DNA from: Sorangium sp025924095
Lineage (GTDB): Bacteria > Myxococcota_A > Polyangia > Polyangiales > Polyangiaceae
Assembly: GCF_051521505.1 (NCBI RefSeq)
Contig: NZ_CP150356.1
Location: 5,332,001-5,396,000 of the forward strand
Direction: 5' to 3'
Length of the DNA stretch: 64,000 nucleotides
Part shown: positions 8,063 through 15,898 of the stretch, piece after piece
Numbering within the stretch: position 1 is the first letter of the stretch
Layout: each line of letters begins with the position of its first letter
The notes under the pieces: generated by a model
What the model was told of the DNA's origin: nothing
The model's database searches: none
The model's input: the letters and a program-made list of their open reading frames with translations, nothing else
Translations under genes and position numbers: made by a program

Positions 8063-9078
8063 GCCGCCTGAGCCGCCCCGCGCGCCTCCTGGATCCGGGC
8101 CACTGCCTCACCCTGCGCCCGATGGCCTATCCGGTCTTCTTCGAGATGTACCGCGCCGCCATCAGGAACACGTGGACCGTGGAGGAGGTCGACTTCTCGA
8201 CGGACGTGGGCGACCTGCGGAAGATGACCGGCGCGGAGCGGCACCTCGTCCAGCGCCTCGTCGCGTTCTTCGCCACGGGTGACTCCATCGTGGCGAACAA
8301 CCTCGTGCTCAACCTGTACAGGCACATCAACGCCCCGGAGGCGCGGATGTACCTGTCGCGGCAGCTCTATGAAGAGGCGTTGCACGTCCAGTTCTACCTG
8401 ACGCTCCTCGACACGTACATCCCCGATCCCGAGGACCGTCACCGCGCCTTCGCGGCCGTCGAGAACATCCCATCGATCCGGGCGAAGGCCGATTTCTGCA
8501 TGCGGTGGATCGATTCCATCGAGTCGCTCGGGCGGCTGGACTCGCGCGCCGCGAGGCGGCAGTTCCTCCTCAACGTCATCTGCTTCGCCGCGTGCGTCGA
8601 GGGGCTCTTCTTCTTCGGCGCGTTCGCGTACGTGTACTTCCTGCGCTCGCGCGGCCTGCTCCACGGGCTCGCCGCGGGGACGAGCTGGGTCTTCCGCGAC
8701 GAGAGCGCGCACATGCGCTTCGCGTTCGAGGTCGTGAGCACGGTGCGGCGCGAGGAGCCCGACCTCTTCGACGCCGGACTCTCGCGGTCGATCGCCGACA
8801 TGATGGATGAGGCGATCGACTGCGAGGCACGGTTCGCGGAGGATCTCCTCGGCGCCGGCGTCGCGGGCATGTCGGCGCGCGACGTGCGCCGCTACCTCGA
8901 GTTCTGCGCCGACCAGCGGCTCGCCACGCTCGGCATGCCGAAGCGCTACGGGGCGAAGAACCCGTTCTCCTTCATGGACCTGCAGGATGTCCAGGAGGTC
9001 ACGAATTTCTTCGAGCGCCGCGTCTCGGCCTATCAGGTCGGCGTCTCCGGGGAGGTCGTCCTCGATGCCTCCTTCTGA
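8059..9078 (+). CDS. nrdB: Ribonucleoside-diphosphate reductase class I, small subunit
   Basis: Radical-generating subunit. The 339 residues start at ATG 8059, overlapping the nrdA stop. Metal ligands are readable: EALHVQFY gives E106, H109 and, four residues after the His, a Tyr (Y113) at the radical position, and DESAHM gives E215/H218. The retained Tyr argues for a conventional tyrosyl-radical enzyme rather than a Tyr-less subclass; Fe versus Mn cannot be told. The C-terminal tail is the expected docking segment for NrdA. The stop lies 14 bases inside the next gene, so translation of the three genes is probably coupled. Confidence 0.96.
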   Translation: MSRLSRPARLLDPGHCLTLRPMAYPVFFEMYRAAIRNTWTVEEVDFSTDVGDLRKMTGAERHLVQRLVAFFATGDSIVANNLVLNLYRHINAPEARMYLSRQLYEEALHVQFYLTLLDTYIPDPEDRHRAFAAVENIPSIRAKADFCMRWIDSIESLGRLDSRAARRQFLLNVICFAACVEGLFFFGAFAYVYFLRSRGLLHGLAAGTSWVFRDESAHMRFAFEVVSTVRREEPDLFDAGLSRSIADMMDEAIDCEARFAEDLLGAGVAGMSARDVRRYLEFCADQRLATLGMPKRYGAKNPFSFMDLQDVQEVTNFFERRVSAYQVGVSGEVVLDASF

Positions 9079-9487
9079 GATCGAGCGCATCGAGGCCGGG
9101 CTCATCACCGAGGCTCGGCTCGTCGAGATGGTCTTTCCCGGGCAAACGAACCATTACGGGACGCTGTTCGGCGGACAGGCGCTCGCCCTCATGGATAAGG
9201 CGGCCTTCATCCTCGCCTCGCGCTACGCGCGCCGCGCGGTGGTGACCGCGAGCAGCGAGAAGGTCGACTTCCATGTGCCTGTGCGGCAGGGTCAGCTCGT
9301 CGAGCTCGTGGCGAGCATCGCCGCCACCGGGCGCTCCTCCATGACCGTGGAGGTTGGCCTCTACGCCGAGGATCTGATCAGCGGAGATCGGCAGCTCGCC
9401 ACCCGCGGCCGCTTCGTCCTCGTCGCGCTCGACACGCACGGGAAGCCGACGAGCGTCCCACCGTTCCGATCGATCGCACAATCCTGA
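9065..9487 (+). CDS. Hotdog-fold acyl-CoA thioesterase (YciA/BACH type)
   Basis: Hydrolyses acyl-CoA to fatty acid and CoA. The 140-residue single hotdog domain has the family pattern PGQTNHYGTLFGGQAL (Asn and catalytic-region Gly), MDKAAFILASRYA and VDFHVPVRQGQLV. It starts at ATG 9065 inside the nrdB end in another frame, which suggests coupled translation. Its place between nrdB and metE in a B12-controlled operon is unexpected; a link to propionyl- or methylmalonyl-CoA build-up when B12-dependent mutase fails is conceivable but is speculation. Confidence 0.85.
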   Translation: MPPSEIERIEAGLITEARLVEMVFPGQTNHYGTLFGGQALALMDKAAFILASRYARRAVVTASSEKVDFHVPVRQGQLVELVASIAATGRSSMTVEVGLYAEDLISGDRQLATRGRFVLVALDTHGKPTSVPPFRSIAQS

Positions 9488-9506
9488 AAAGGAGAAAGGG
9501 ACTCCC

Positions 9507-11819
9507 ATGTCCGTGCTCGCAACGTGTCTAGGTTATCCGCGTTTCGGCATCGCTCGAGAGCTGAAGAAAGCGCTCGAGAGCCACTGGTCGAAGAGCTCGC
9601 CGGCGAGCGAGCTCGAGGCGACGGCGTCGACGCTCCGTCGCCGGCACTGGTCGGCGATGAGGTCGCTGGGCATCGATCAGATCCCGAGCAACGACTTCTC
9701 GCTCTACGACCACATGCTCGACATGACGGTCGCTGTCGGCGCGGTGCCGGCGCGTTATCGCGCCATCCCCGATCCTCTCGTTCGTTACTTCGCGATGGCG
9801 CGGGGTCTCCAGGACCGCGCCGCGGGCGTCGACGTCGCCGCCCTGGAGATGACGAAGTGGTTCGACACGAACTACCATTACATCGTCCCCGAGCTCGATC
9901 CTGGTCAGCAGTTCGAGCTCGAAGCGTCGAAGATCGTGGGCGAGATCGAGGAGGCGCGCGCGCTCGGCGTCGAGACCCGCCCCGTGGTGGTCGGACCCGT
10001 CACGTTCCTGCTCCTCTCCAAGCTCGCGCCGGGGTCGCCGGCCGGCGCCAGCCCCCTCGATCTCCTGGATCGGCTGCTCCCGGTCTACGAGGCGCTGCTC
10101 GGGACGCTCGCGGAGCGGAACGTCGCGTGGGTCCAGATCGACGAGCCGTGCCTCGTGCTGGACCTGGACGCGCGCGCTCGGGACGCCTGCCAGAGGGCGT
10201 TCGCCCGGCTCGCCGCGTGCGCGCGGCGACCGCGCGTCCTCCTCGCGACGTACTTCGGCGCGCTCGGCGAGAACCTCGCGCTCGCCGCGGGGTCGGGCTT
10301 CGATGCGCTCCACGTGGACCTGGTGCGCGCGCCGGAGCAGCTCGACGCCGCGCTCGCGGCGCTCCCGCCGTCGATGTCCCTCTCCGCGGGCGTGGTCGAC
10401 GGCCGAAACATCTGGCGCACCGATCTCGACGCCGCGCACCGGCGGATCCGACGCGCGGTCACGGCGCTCGGGCCGGACAGGGTCTTCGTGGCGCCCTCGT
10501 GCTCGCTGCTCCACGTGCCCGCCGACCTCTCCGTCGAGAAGAAGCTGGACGCGGAGCTGCTCCGCTGGATGGCCTTCGCCGCGCAGAAGCTCGCCGAGCT
10601 CCGCGCGCTCGCCGACGCCGCCGCGACGAGCTCGCCCAGCTCGGCGGCCTTCGACGAAGCGCGGAGCGCGCTCGCCGCGCGGCGCGCCTCGCAGCGGACC
10701 CGGAACCCGGGGGTCCGCGCGCGGGTCGACGCAGTGAACGATGGGATGCTGCGCCGGGCGTCGCCGTTCGCCGAGCGGGCGGCGAAGCAGCGCGCGCGCT
10801 TCGGCCTCCCGGCGTTCCCCACGACGACGATCGGCTCGTTCCCTCAGACAGGCGACGTCCGCGGCGCTCGCGCCGCGCTGCGCGCTGGTCGGATGACGTC
10901 GGAGCAGTACGAGCGATTCCTGAAGGACGAGACGCAGCGCTGCGTGAAGAGGCAAGAGGCTATCGGGCTCGATGTCCTCGTACACGGCGAGTTCGAGCGC
11001 AACGACATGGTGGAGTACTTCGGCGAGCAGCTCGCCGGCTTCGCGTTCACCGAGAACGGGTGGGTCCAGAGCTATGGTTCGAGGTGCGTGAAGCCGCCCG
11101 TGCTCTTCGGGGACGTGTCGCGCCCTTCCGCGATGACCGTCCCGTGGTCCACGTTCGCGCAGTCGCTCACGGCGAGGCCCATGAAGGGCATGCTCACGGG
11201 GCCCGTCACGATCCTCCAGTGGTCCTTCGTGCGCGACGATCAGCCCCGCAGCGAGACGTGCGCGCAGATCGCGCTGGCGCTCCGGGACGAGGTGGCCGAC
11301 CTCGAGGCCGCCGGCATCGCGATGATCCAGGTGGATGAACCGGCCATCCGCGAGGGGCTGCCCCTCTGCCGCGACGCCTGGGGAGCCTACCTGCGATGGG
11401 CCGTGGACGCGTTCCGGCTCGCCACGAGCGGAGTCCGCGACGAGACCCAGATCCACACGCACATGTGCTACTCGGAGTTCGGCGACATCCTCGACTCCAT
11501 CGCCGCGATGGATGCCGACGTGCTCTCCATCGAGACGTCGCGCTCCAGGATGGAGCTCCTCGCCGACTTCGCGCGCTTCCGCTATCCGAACGAGATCGGC
11601 CCGGGCGTCTACGACATCCATTCGCCGCGCGTGCCGACCCTCGACGAGATGGTCAATCTGCTCGAGGTCGCAGCGCGCGTGCTGCCCGGCCATCAGCTCT
11701 GGGTGAACCCGGACTGCGGGCTCAAGACCCGCGGCTGGGAAGAGGTCGAGGCGGCCCTGGTCAACATGGTGGAGGCGGCGCGGCTCGCTCGACAGCGGCT
11801 CGCCGGCGTGACGACGTGA
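9507..11819 (+). CDS. metE: Cobalamin-independent methionine synthase
   Basis: Transfers methyl from 5-methyltetrahydrofolate polyglutamate directly to homocysteine, with zinc and without B12. The 770 residues match the family length. ATG 9507 follows AAAGGAGAAAGG. The N-terminal half has LGYPRFGIARELKKALE; the C-terminal catalytic half has TTIGSFPQT, the zinc ligands H652/C654 in HTHMCYSEF and C737 in VNPDCGLKTR, with SIETSRS supplying the Glu. It sits in the operon behind riboswitch 2 and should be made only when B12 is too low for MetH. The stop overlaps the next start as GTGA. Confidence 0.97.
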   Translation: MSVLATCLGYPRFGIARELKKALESHWSKSSPASELEATASTLRRRHWSAMRSLGIDQIPSNDFSLYDHMLDMTVAVGAVPARYRAIPDPLVRYFAMARGLQDRAAGVDVAALEMTKWFDTNYHYIVPELDPGQQFELEASKIVGEIEEARALGVETRPVVVGPVTFLLLSKLAPGSPAGASPLDLLDRLLPVYEALLGTLAERNVAWVQIDEPCLVLDLDARARDACQRAFARLAACARRPRVLLATYFGALGENLALAAGSGFDALHVDLVRAPEQLDAALAALPPSMSLSAGVVDGRNIWRTDLDAAHRRIRRAVTALGPDRVFVAPSCSLLHVPADLSVEKKLDAELLRWMAFAAQKLAELRALADAAATSSPSSAAFDEARSALAARRASQRTRNPGVRARVDAVNDGMLRRASPFAERAAKQRARFGLPAFPTTTIGSFPQTGDVRGARAALRAGRMTSEQYERFLKDETQRCVKRQEAIGLDVLVHGEFERNDMVEYFGEQLAGFAFTENGWVQSYGSRCVKPPVLFGDVSRPSAMTVPWSTFAQSLTARPMKGMLTGPVTILQWSFVRDDQPRSETCAQIALALRDEVADLEAAGIAMIQVDEPAIREGLPLCRDAWGAYLRWAVDAFRLATSGVRDETQIHTHMCYSEFGDILDSIAAMDADVLSIETSRSRMELLADFARFRYPNEIGPGVYDIHSPRVPTLDEMVNLLEVAARVLPGHQLWVNPDCGLKTRGWEEVEAALVNMVEAARLARQRLAGVTT

Positions 11820-12055
11820 CGGGTGCCGACATCGATACGTCGCGGTGTCCGCTCTGCGACGAGGCCAATGCGTGCGGGGTGGCCGGGGGGGCGCCGACAT
11901 GCTGGTGCTTCGAGGTGTCGATACCCGCAGCGGTGCTCGATCGGGTCCCCCAGGAGGCGCGGGGCGTCGCGTGCGTGTGCAGGGCGTGCGCGACGGGGCG
12001 GAGGGATCCGGCCAGGACGACTGAGCTGATCGGCCGGCTGTTGCGGGGCCGGTGA
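11816..12055 (+). CDS. Small cysteine-rich CWC-family protein
   Basis: The 79 residues start at GTG 11816, sharing GTGA with the metE stop. Pattern: CPLCDEANACG, then CWCFEVSIPAAVLDRVP, then CVCRAC, seven Cys in CxxC, CWC and CxCxxC spacing. This is the cysteine-rich CWC family of unknown function; a metal- or zinc-binding fold is likely. It is followed by a strong hairpin terminator, so it is the last gene of the B12-controlled nrdAB-metE operon. No secretion signal is seen. Confidence 0.85.
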   Translation: MTGADIDTSRCPLCDEANACGVAGGAPTCWCFEVSIPAAVLDRVPQEARGVACVCRACATGRRDPARTTELIGRLLRGR

Positions 12056-12399
12056 CGCGCCTCCGGTCCGCCGCCGGAGGGCCGGGGTCGCTCCTCGACC
12101 GAGGATCTGCCCTCCCGCGCGCTGCGCCAGAGGTCATCGACAGGCTCGCCCTCGTCAGCGCAGCCGAGGAACGCGACAGGGGGAAACCATCGCACCCGCG
12201 ATCCACACCCATCGGGAGGTCATTTCAGCCCCTTTGCCCAGCCAGGCGGGCCGCGCCATAACACACGGTCGAGCCTGGTAGCACGATCTTTCAAGATCGT
12301 GCTACCAGCCCAGCCGACGAGGCGCCGGCAGGCGAGCGGCGACAGAAAGGATGGATCCGGGGCCCCTCGCTCAGGCCGCCGGGCGAGCTGACGTTGCCG
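12056..12399. other. Convergent intergenic region with terminator
   Basis: 344 bases between the ends of two converging B12-linked operons. Apart from the hairpin at 12275-12308, I see no gene or other element. Confidence 0.6.
12275..12308. terminator. Perfect 16-bp palindromic terminator between convergent operons
   Basis: CTGGTAGCACGATCTT (12275-12290), central TC, AAGATCGTGCTACCAG (12293-12308). The stem is perfect and symmetric with no clear U run on either side, so it could stop transcription in both directions. It lies between the CWC gene and the last gene of the btu operon. Confidence 0.75.
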
Positions 12400-13032
12400 C
12401 TATCCGCACATCCGCGGGCGCCGAGGATCATCGACCGGCGCGGGCTCGGCCGGCACGCCCGCGAAGCGCGCGCGCAGGTCCATCCAGAGCGCGAGCCTCG
12501 ACCAGTCGGGCTCCTTGACGGGCTTCATGCGCTCCTGGTCGAGCCACGGGTTCGGGAAGAACACCGTCATCATCTGCTCGTTCCGGCCGTTCCAGAGCCT
12601 CAATCCCCAGCTCCTCGAGCGTCCCTCCGCGTCGCGGTCGCAGTAGAACGCGGCGCGCGCGCACTGCCGCCATCGCGCGAGCTCCGGCGGCGTGGGCCGC
12701 GCCTTCGTCCCCTTGTGGGCTCCGACGCAGAGGTGAAAGTGCCATGCGCCGGGCTCGTCCGGCCCGATCGTCAAGTAGCCGTCGAGGTAACCGACCCGGG
12801 GCTTGCTCGCGAACCGGAGCTCGAACACGGCGCCCTGGAGGCACGGGCCGAAATCGATGGCGCTCCAGTGGTCCTCGAACAGGACCCTCACCAGCTCACG
12901 ATACGCCTCTTCCGCCGGCGGGACATCGAAGTACTCCGTCGTCGTTCCGTCGAGATTGCGCTCGGTCGAGCGTTCAGCCACGTCATCACTCATCTTGTCT
13001 TGTCCGATCTCCAGGGTGGCAGGGTTGCACAC
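12400..13032 (-). CDS. Conserved hypothetical protein, last gene of btu operon
   Basis: About 210 residues with no function I recognise. Features: GTTTEYFDVPPAEEAYREL, a hydrophobic strand-rich middle, WHFHLCVGAHKGTK (HxH plus Cys, possible metal site), a Cys/Arg helix (RWRQCARAAFYC) and FFPNPWLDQERM. The strong residues look like a conserved family rather than filler. GTG 13032 begins four bases after the btuF stop; an internal ATG at 12993 (MSDDVAERS) is an alternative start. No signal peptide, so probably cytoplasmic. Its place at the end of a riboswitch-controlled btuB-propeller-btuCDF operon suggests a role in handling imported corrinoid, but that is inference only. Confidence 0.75.
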   Translation of the reverse strand: MCNPATLEIGQDKMSDDVAERSTERNLDGTTTEYFDVPPAEEAYRELVRVLFEDHWSAIDFGPCLQGAVFELRFASKPRVGYLDGYLTIGPDEPGAWHFHLCVGAHKGTKARPTPPELARWRQCARAAFYCDRDAEGRSRSWGLRLWNGRNEQMMTVFFPNPWLDQERMKPVKEPDWSRLALWMDLRARFAGVPAEPAPVDDPRRPRMCG

Positions 13033-13035
13033 GAG

Positions 13036-14025
13036 CTACTCGCCGCCCCCGAGCGCAGGGGGAGCGCCATAGACGGCCGCTCGAACGATCCGGGCGGCGT
13101 CGAGCATGGCCGGCCCCGGATCGCCGAGGAGCGCGTCGTCGAGCTCGACGACGCCGCCGGCCGCGCTGCAGGCGCGGAGCCGATCGAGACCCGCCTGTCC
13201 GCACAGGACCCTTCGCATTCCGGCGTTCGTCACAAGGACATCGGGGTCGAGCGTCAGGATCTGCTCCGGCGTGTACTCCGGCCAGTCGCGGTGCGCGCTC
13301 GCGGCCGCGTCGACCAGCCCCGCCGAGGCGAGCACGTCGTGGTAGCTCGTGCCCGCCGTGCCTCCGAAGAGGCGGCCGCCGTAGCCGCTCAGGTACATGC
13401 CGCGACGGCGCTGCGGAGGCTGGATATCGGCGGCCACCGCGGCCATGCCGTGCGCGAGGGCCGTCGCGAACCGCCGGCCGCGCTCGGGGTGGCCGACCAG
13501 CGCGGCGATCTCGTGCGCGTTGCGGACGAGGGCGGCGAGCCCGCGCATGGGGCCGAGGTCGTAGACGGTCAGGCCTGCCTCGCGCAGGCGCGCGATCGGG
13601 CGGGGGTCACCGTAACCGTTGAGGAGGATGAGATCCGGTCGCAACGCGAGGAGCGCCTCGATGTCGGCGATGTCCTCGACGCGGGCCTTGCCGGCGTACC
13701 GGTAGCCGCGCGGCGAGCGGCGCGCGCCGTACCCGGTGAACGCGACGATGCGATCGGGCTCGCAGAGCTCCACGAGCAGCGCGTCCGCCACCGAGCTCGC
13801 CGACGCGATCCTGCGGAAATCGAGGAGCGCCACGGCGGCTCCCGCATGATCTTCGAGCGCGGCCGGGTTCTCCTTCGCCGCGACGCCGCCGGGCGCGCGC
13901 GCGGCGGTGTGCTGCGGTCCGGACGGCGACCGCGGGTCGGAGGAGCGCGGCAGCGCGGCCGCGGCCGCCGACAGGGCGAGCGCGCCGGCGAGCGCGCCGT
14001 AGTTCATCCAGGCGACGGCGCTCAT
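13036..14025 (-). CDS. btuF: Periplasmic cobalamin-binding protein of ABC importer
   Basis: Substrate-binding protein of the B12/iron-siderophore class. The 329 residues have an N-terminal hydrophobic segment (ALAGALALSAAAAAL), then family phrases: RIASASSVADALLVEL, DRIVAFTGYGARR, VEDIADIEALLALRPDLIL, GLTVYDLGPM, YTPEQILTLDPDVLVTN. ATG 14025 overlaps the btuD stop as ATGA. The class also binds haem or siderophores; the B12 call rests on the shared operon with btuB behind a cobalamin riboswitch. It delivers substrate to BtuCD at the inner membrane. Confidence 0.88.
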   Translation of the reverse strand: MSAVAWMNYGALAGALALSAAAAALPRSSDPRSPSGPQHTAARAPGGVAAKENPAALEDHAGAAVALLDFRRIASASSVADALLVELCEPDRIVAFTGYGARRSPRGYRYAGKARVEDIADIEALLALRPDLILLNGYGDPRPIARLREAGLTVYDLGPMRGLAALVRNAHEIAALVGHPERGRRFATALAHGMAAVAADIQPPQRRRGMYLSGYGGRLFGGTAGTSYHDVLASAGLVDAAASAHRDWPEYTPEQILTLDPDVLVTNAGMRRVLCGQAGLDRLRACSAAGGVVELDDALLGDPGPAMLDAARIVRAAVYGAPPALGGGE

Positions 14026-14813
14026 GACGGCGCTCCCCCGCCGAGGGCGTCCGGATCGATGGGCAGGCGGAAGCCGAGCGCGCCGCCCGGAACGAGCCGC
14101 ACGTCGTAGATCGACTCCACGGCGCCCGGGCGGATGACGTCCCGCGTCTCTCCCTGCTGCCGTATCCGGCCACGGTCCATGAGCACGGCGGCGTCGGTCC
14201 AGTCGAGCGCCTCCGCGAGGGGGTGGAGCACCACGACGACGCAGTATCCGTCGGCCGCGAGACGCCGGAGCAGCGCGTAGAGGCGAAGGGCGTGCCCGAC
14301 GTCGAGCGCCGAGGTGGGCTCGTCGAGCAGGAGGATGCGGGCCTCCGTCGCGATCGCCCGCGCGAGGAGCACGCGCTGCCGCTCGCCGTGCGACAGCGCG
14401 GGGAACGAGCGGGAGGCGAGCGGCGCGGTGTCGGTCAGGCGCAAGGCGCGCGCGACGGCGTCCTCGTCGGCCGAGGCGGCGCGCACGCGTCCGATGTGGT
14501 GCGCATAGCGGCCCTGCGCCACGACGCTCGCGACCGTGAGCGGCGAGCGGAGCTCGGACTGCTGCGGGACGTACGCGGCGAGGCGCGCTCGCTCGTCCGC
14601 GCGGAGCCCGCGCGCGCGGCGCCCGCTCAGCCGGATGTCCCCCTCGAAGGGCACGACGCCGGCGAGCGCCTTGAGGAGCGAGGACTTGCCCGCCCCGTTC
14701 GGGCCGAGCACGGCGAGCACGCCGCCGAAGGGGGCCGTGAAGGACACGTCGTCGACGACCACGCGCCCTCCGCGTCGGACGCGCAGCCCGGACACGCCGA
14801 TGGCCTCAGGCAC
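14022..14813 (-). CDS. btuD: ABC transporter ATPase for cobalamin
   Basis: ATP-hydrolysing subunit of the vitamin B12 importer. 263 residues with Walker A GPNGAGKSS (37-45), Q-loop PQQSE, signature LSHGERQRVLLARA, Walker B ILLLDEPTSALD and a switch His in VVVLHPLAEA. The start GTG 14813 overlaps the btuC stop by eight bases; an earlier ATG at 14849 would add 12 residues inside btuC and is less likely. It pairs with BtuC at the inner membrane. Confidence 0.92.
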   Translation of the reverse strand: MPEAIGVSGLRVRRGGRVVVDDVSFTAPFGGVLAVLGPNGAGKSSLLKALAGVVPFEGDIRLSGRRARGLRADERARLAAYVPQQSELRSPLTVASVVAQGRYAHHIGRVRAASADEDAVARALRLTDTAPLASRSFPALSHGERQRVLLARAIATEARILLLDEPTSALDVGHALRLYALLRRLAADGYCVVVVLHPLAEALDWTDAAVLMDRGRIRQQGETRDVIRPGAVESIYDVRLVPGGALGFRLPIDPDALGGGAPS

Positions 14814-15867
14814 GCTCCGCCTCCCGCTGCGAGCGCGCGAGCAGCACAAGGAAGACCGGCGCGCCGATGAGCCCTGTGATGACGCCGAGCGGCACCTCCC
14901 CGCGCGCGGGCAGGAGGCGCGCGACGAGATCGCACGAGGCGACGAAGACCGCGCCGCCCAGCGCCGCGATGGGGATCAGCCGCCGGTGGTCGACGCCCAG
15001 GAACGGCCGCAGCGCGTGCGGCACGAGCAGCCCGACGAAGGCGACGTTGCCGCCGAGCGCGACAGCGCCGGCGGTGAGCACCGCGATCCAGAGGATGCAG
15101 AAGCGGCGCACCAGGGGAACGTCCACGCCGAGCGACGTCGCCTCCTCCTCACCGGAGAGGAGCAGATCGAGGGGCTTGCCCCAGAACCACGCGGCGACGA
15201 CGCCGGTGAGCACGAGCGGCGCGGCCAGGGCGACGTGTCGCGGGCTCGCGCCCGACAGGCCGCCGAGCGCGAAGGCGACGACGGCGCGGCCGAGCTCCCA
15301 CCGCTCCTGCGCGAGGCTCGTGGCGAGGCTCCCCAGGCTGAGGAACAGCGAGGAGAGGAGGAAGCCGACGAGGAGGATGCTCAGGAGATCCCCAGGCGCG
15401 CGCACCAGCACGAGCACGAGCCCCAGGCTGACGACAGCGCCGGCGAGGCAGCCGGCCGGGAGCACAAGATCGGGGGGTAACCCGCGGATCCAGCGCTCGG
15501 CGACCGCGAGCTCCATGACGAGGAGGGCGACCTTGCCGCCGAGCACCGCGCCCGCGGTCGTGCCGAGCACCGACGGATCGGCGAGCGGGTTCCGGAAGAG
15601 GCCCTGCACCACGACGCCCCCGACGGCGAGCGCGGCGCCGACGAGGAGCGCCGCCCCGAGGCGCGCGGCGCGCAGGGTCAGCAGGGTCGCCCGGAGGCTC
15701 GTATCGGAGAGGCTCGCCGTGCCGAGCGCAAGCGAGGCCGCGGCGACCATCGCGAGCGCGGCGAGCAAGACGGCGTACACGAGGAGCACGCGGCCTCCAG
15801 GACGCCGCGCCGCCGGCGCCTCGGGCGCGCTCGCGGCGTGCTCGATGTCGATTCCTTGCACGGTCAT
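14806..15867 (-). CDS. btuC: FecCD-family permease for cobalamin
   Basis: Membrane subunit of the B12 ABC importer. 353 residues with about ten hydrophobic helices and FecCD motifs: RLGAALLVGAALAVGGVVVQ, NPLADPSVLGTTAGAVLGG, GNVAFVGLLVPHALRPFLG (the loop that contacts the ATPase) and GEVPLGVITGLIGAPVFL at the C-terminus. ATG 15867 lies 31 bases after the lipoprotein gene. Substrate assignment is from operon context. Confidence 0.92.
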   Translation of the reverse strand: MTVQGIDIEHAASAPEAPAARRPGGRVLLVYAVLLAALAMVAAASLALGTASLSDTSLRATLLTLRAARLGAALLVGAALAVGGVVVQGLFRNPLADPSVLGTTAGAVLGGKVALLVMELAVAERWIRGLPPDLVLPAGCLAGAVVSLGLVLVLVRAPGDLLSILLVGFLLSSLFLSLGSLATSLAQERWELGRAVVAFALGGLSGASPRHVALAAPLVLTGVVAAWFWGKPLDLLLSGEEEATSLGVDVPLVRRFCILWIAVLTAGAVALGGNVAFVGLLVPHALRPFLGVDHRRLIPIAALGGAVFVASCDLVARLLPARGEVPLGVITGLIGAPVFLVLLARSQREAERA

Positions 15868-15898
15868 GTCACCCCCCCTCGCCCGCTGAAGCGGCGCA

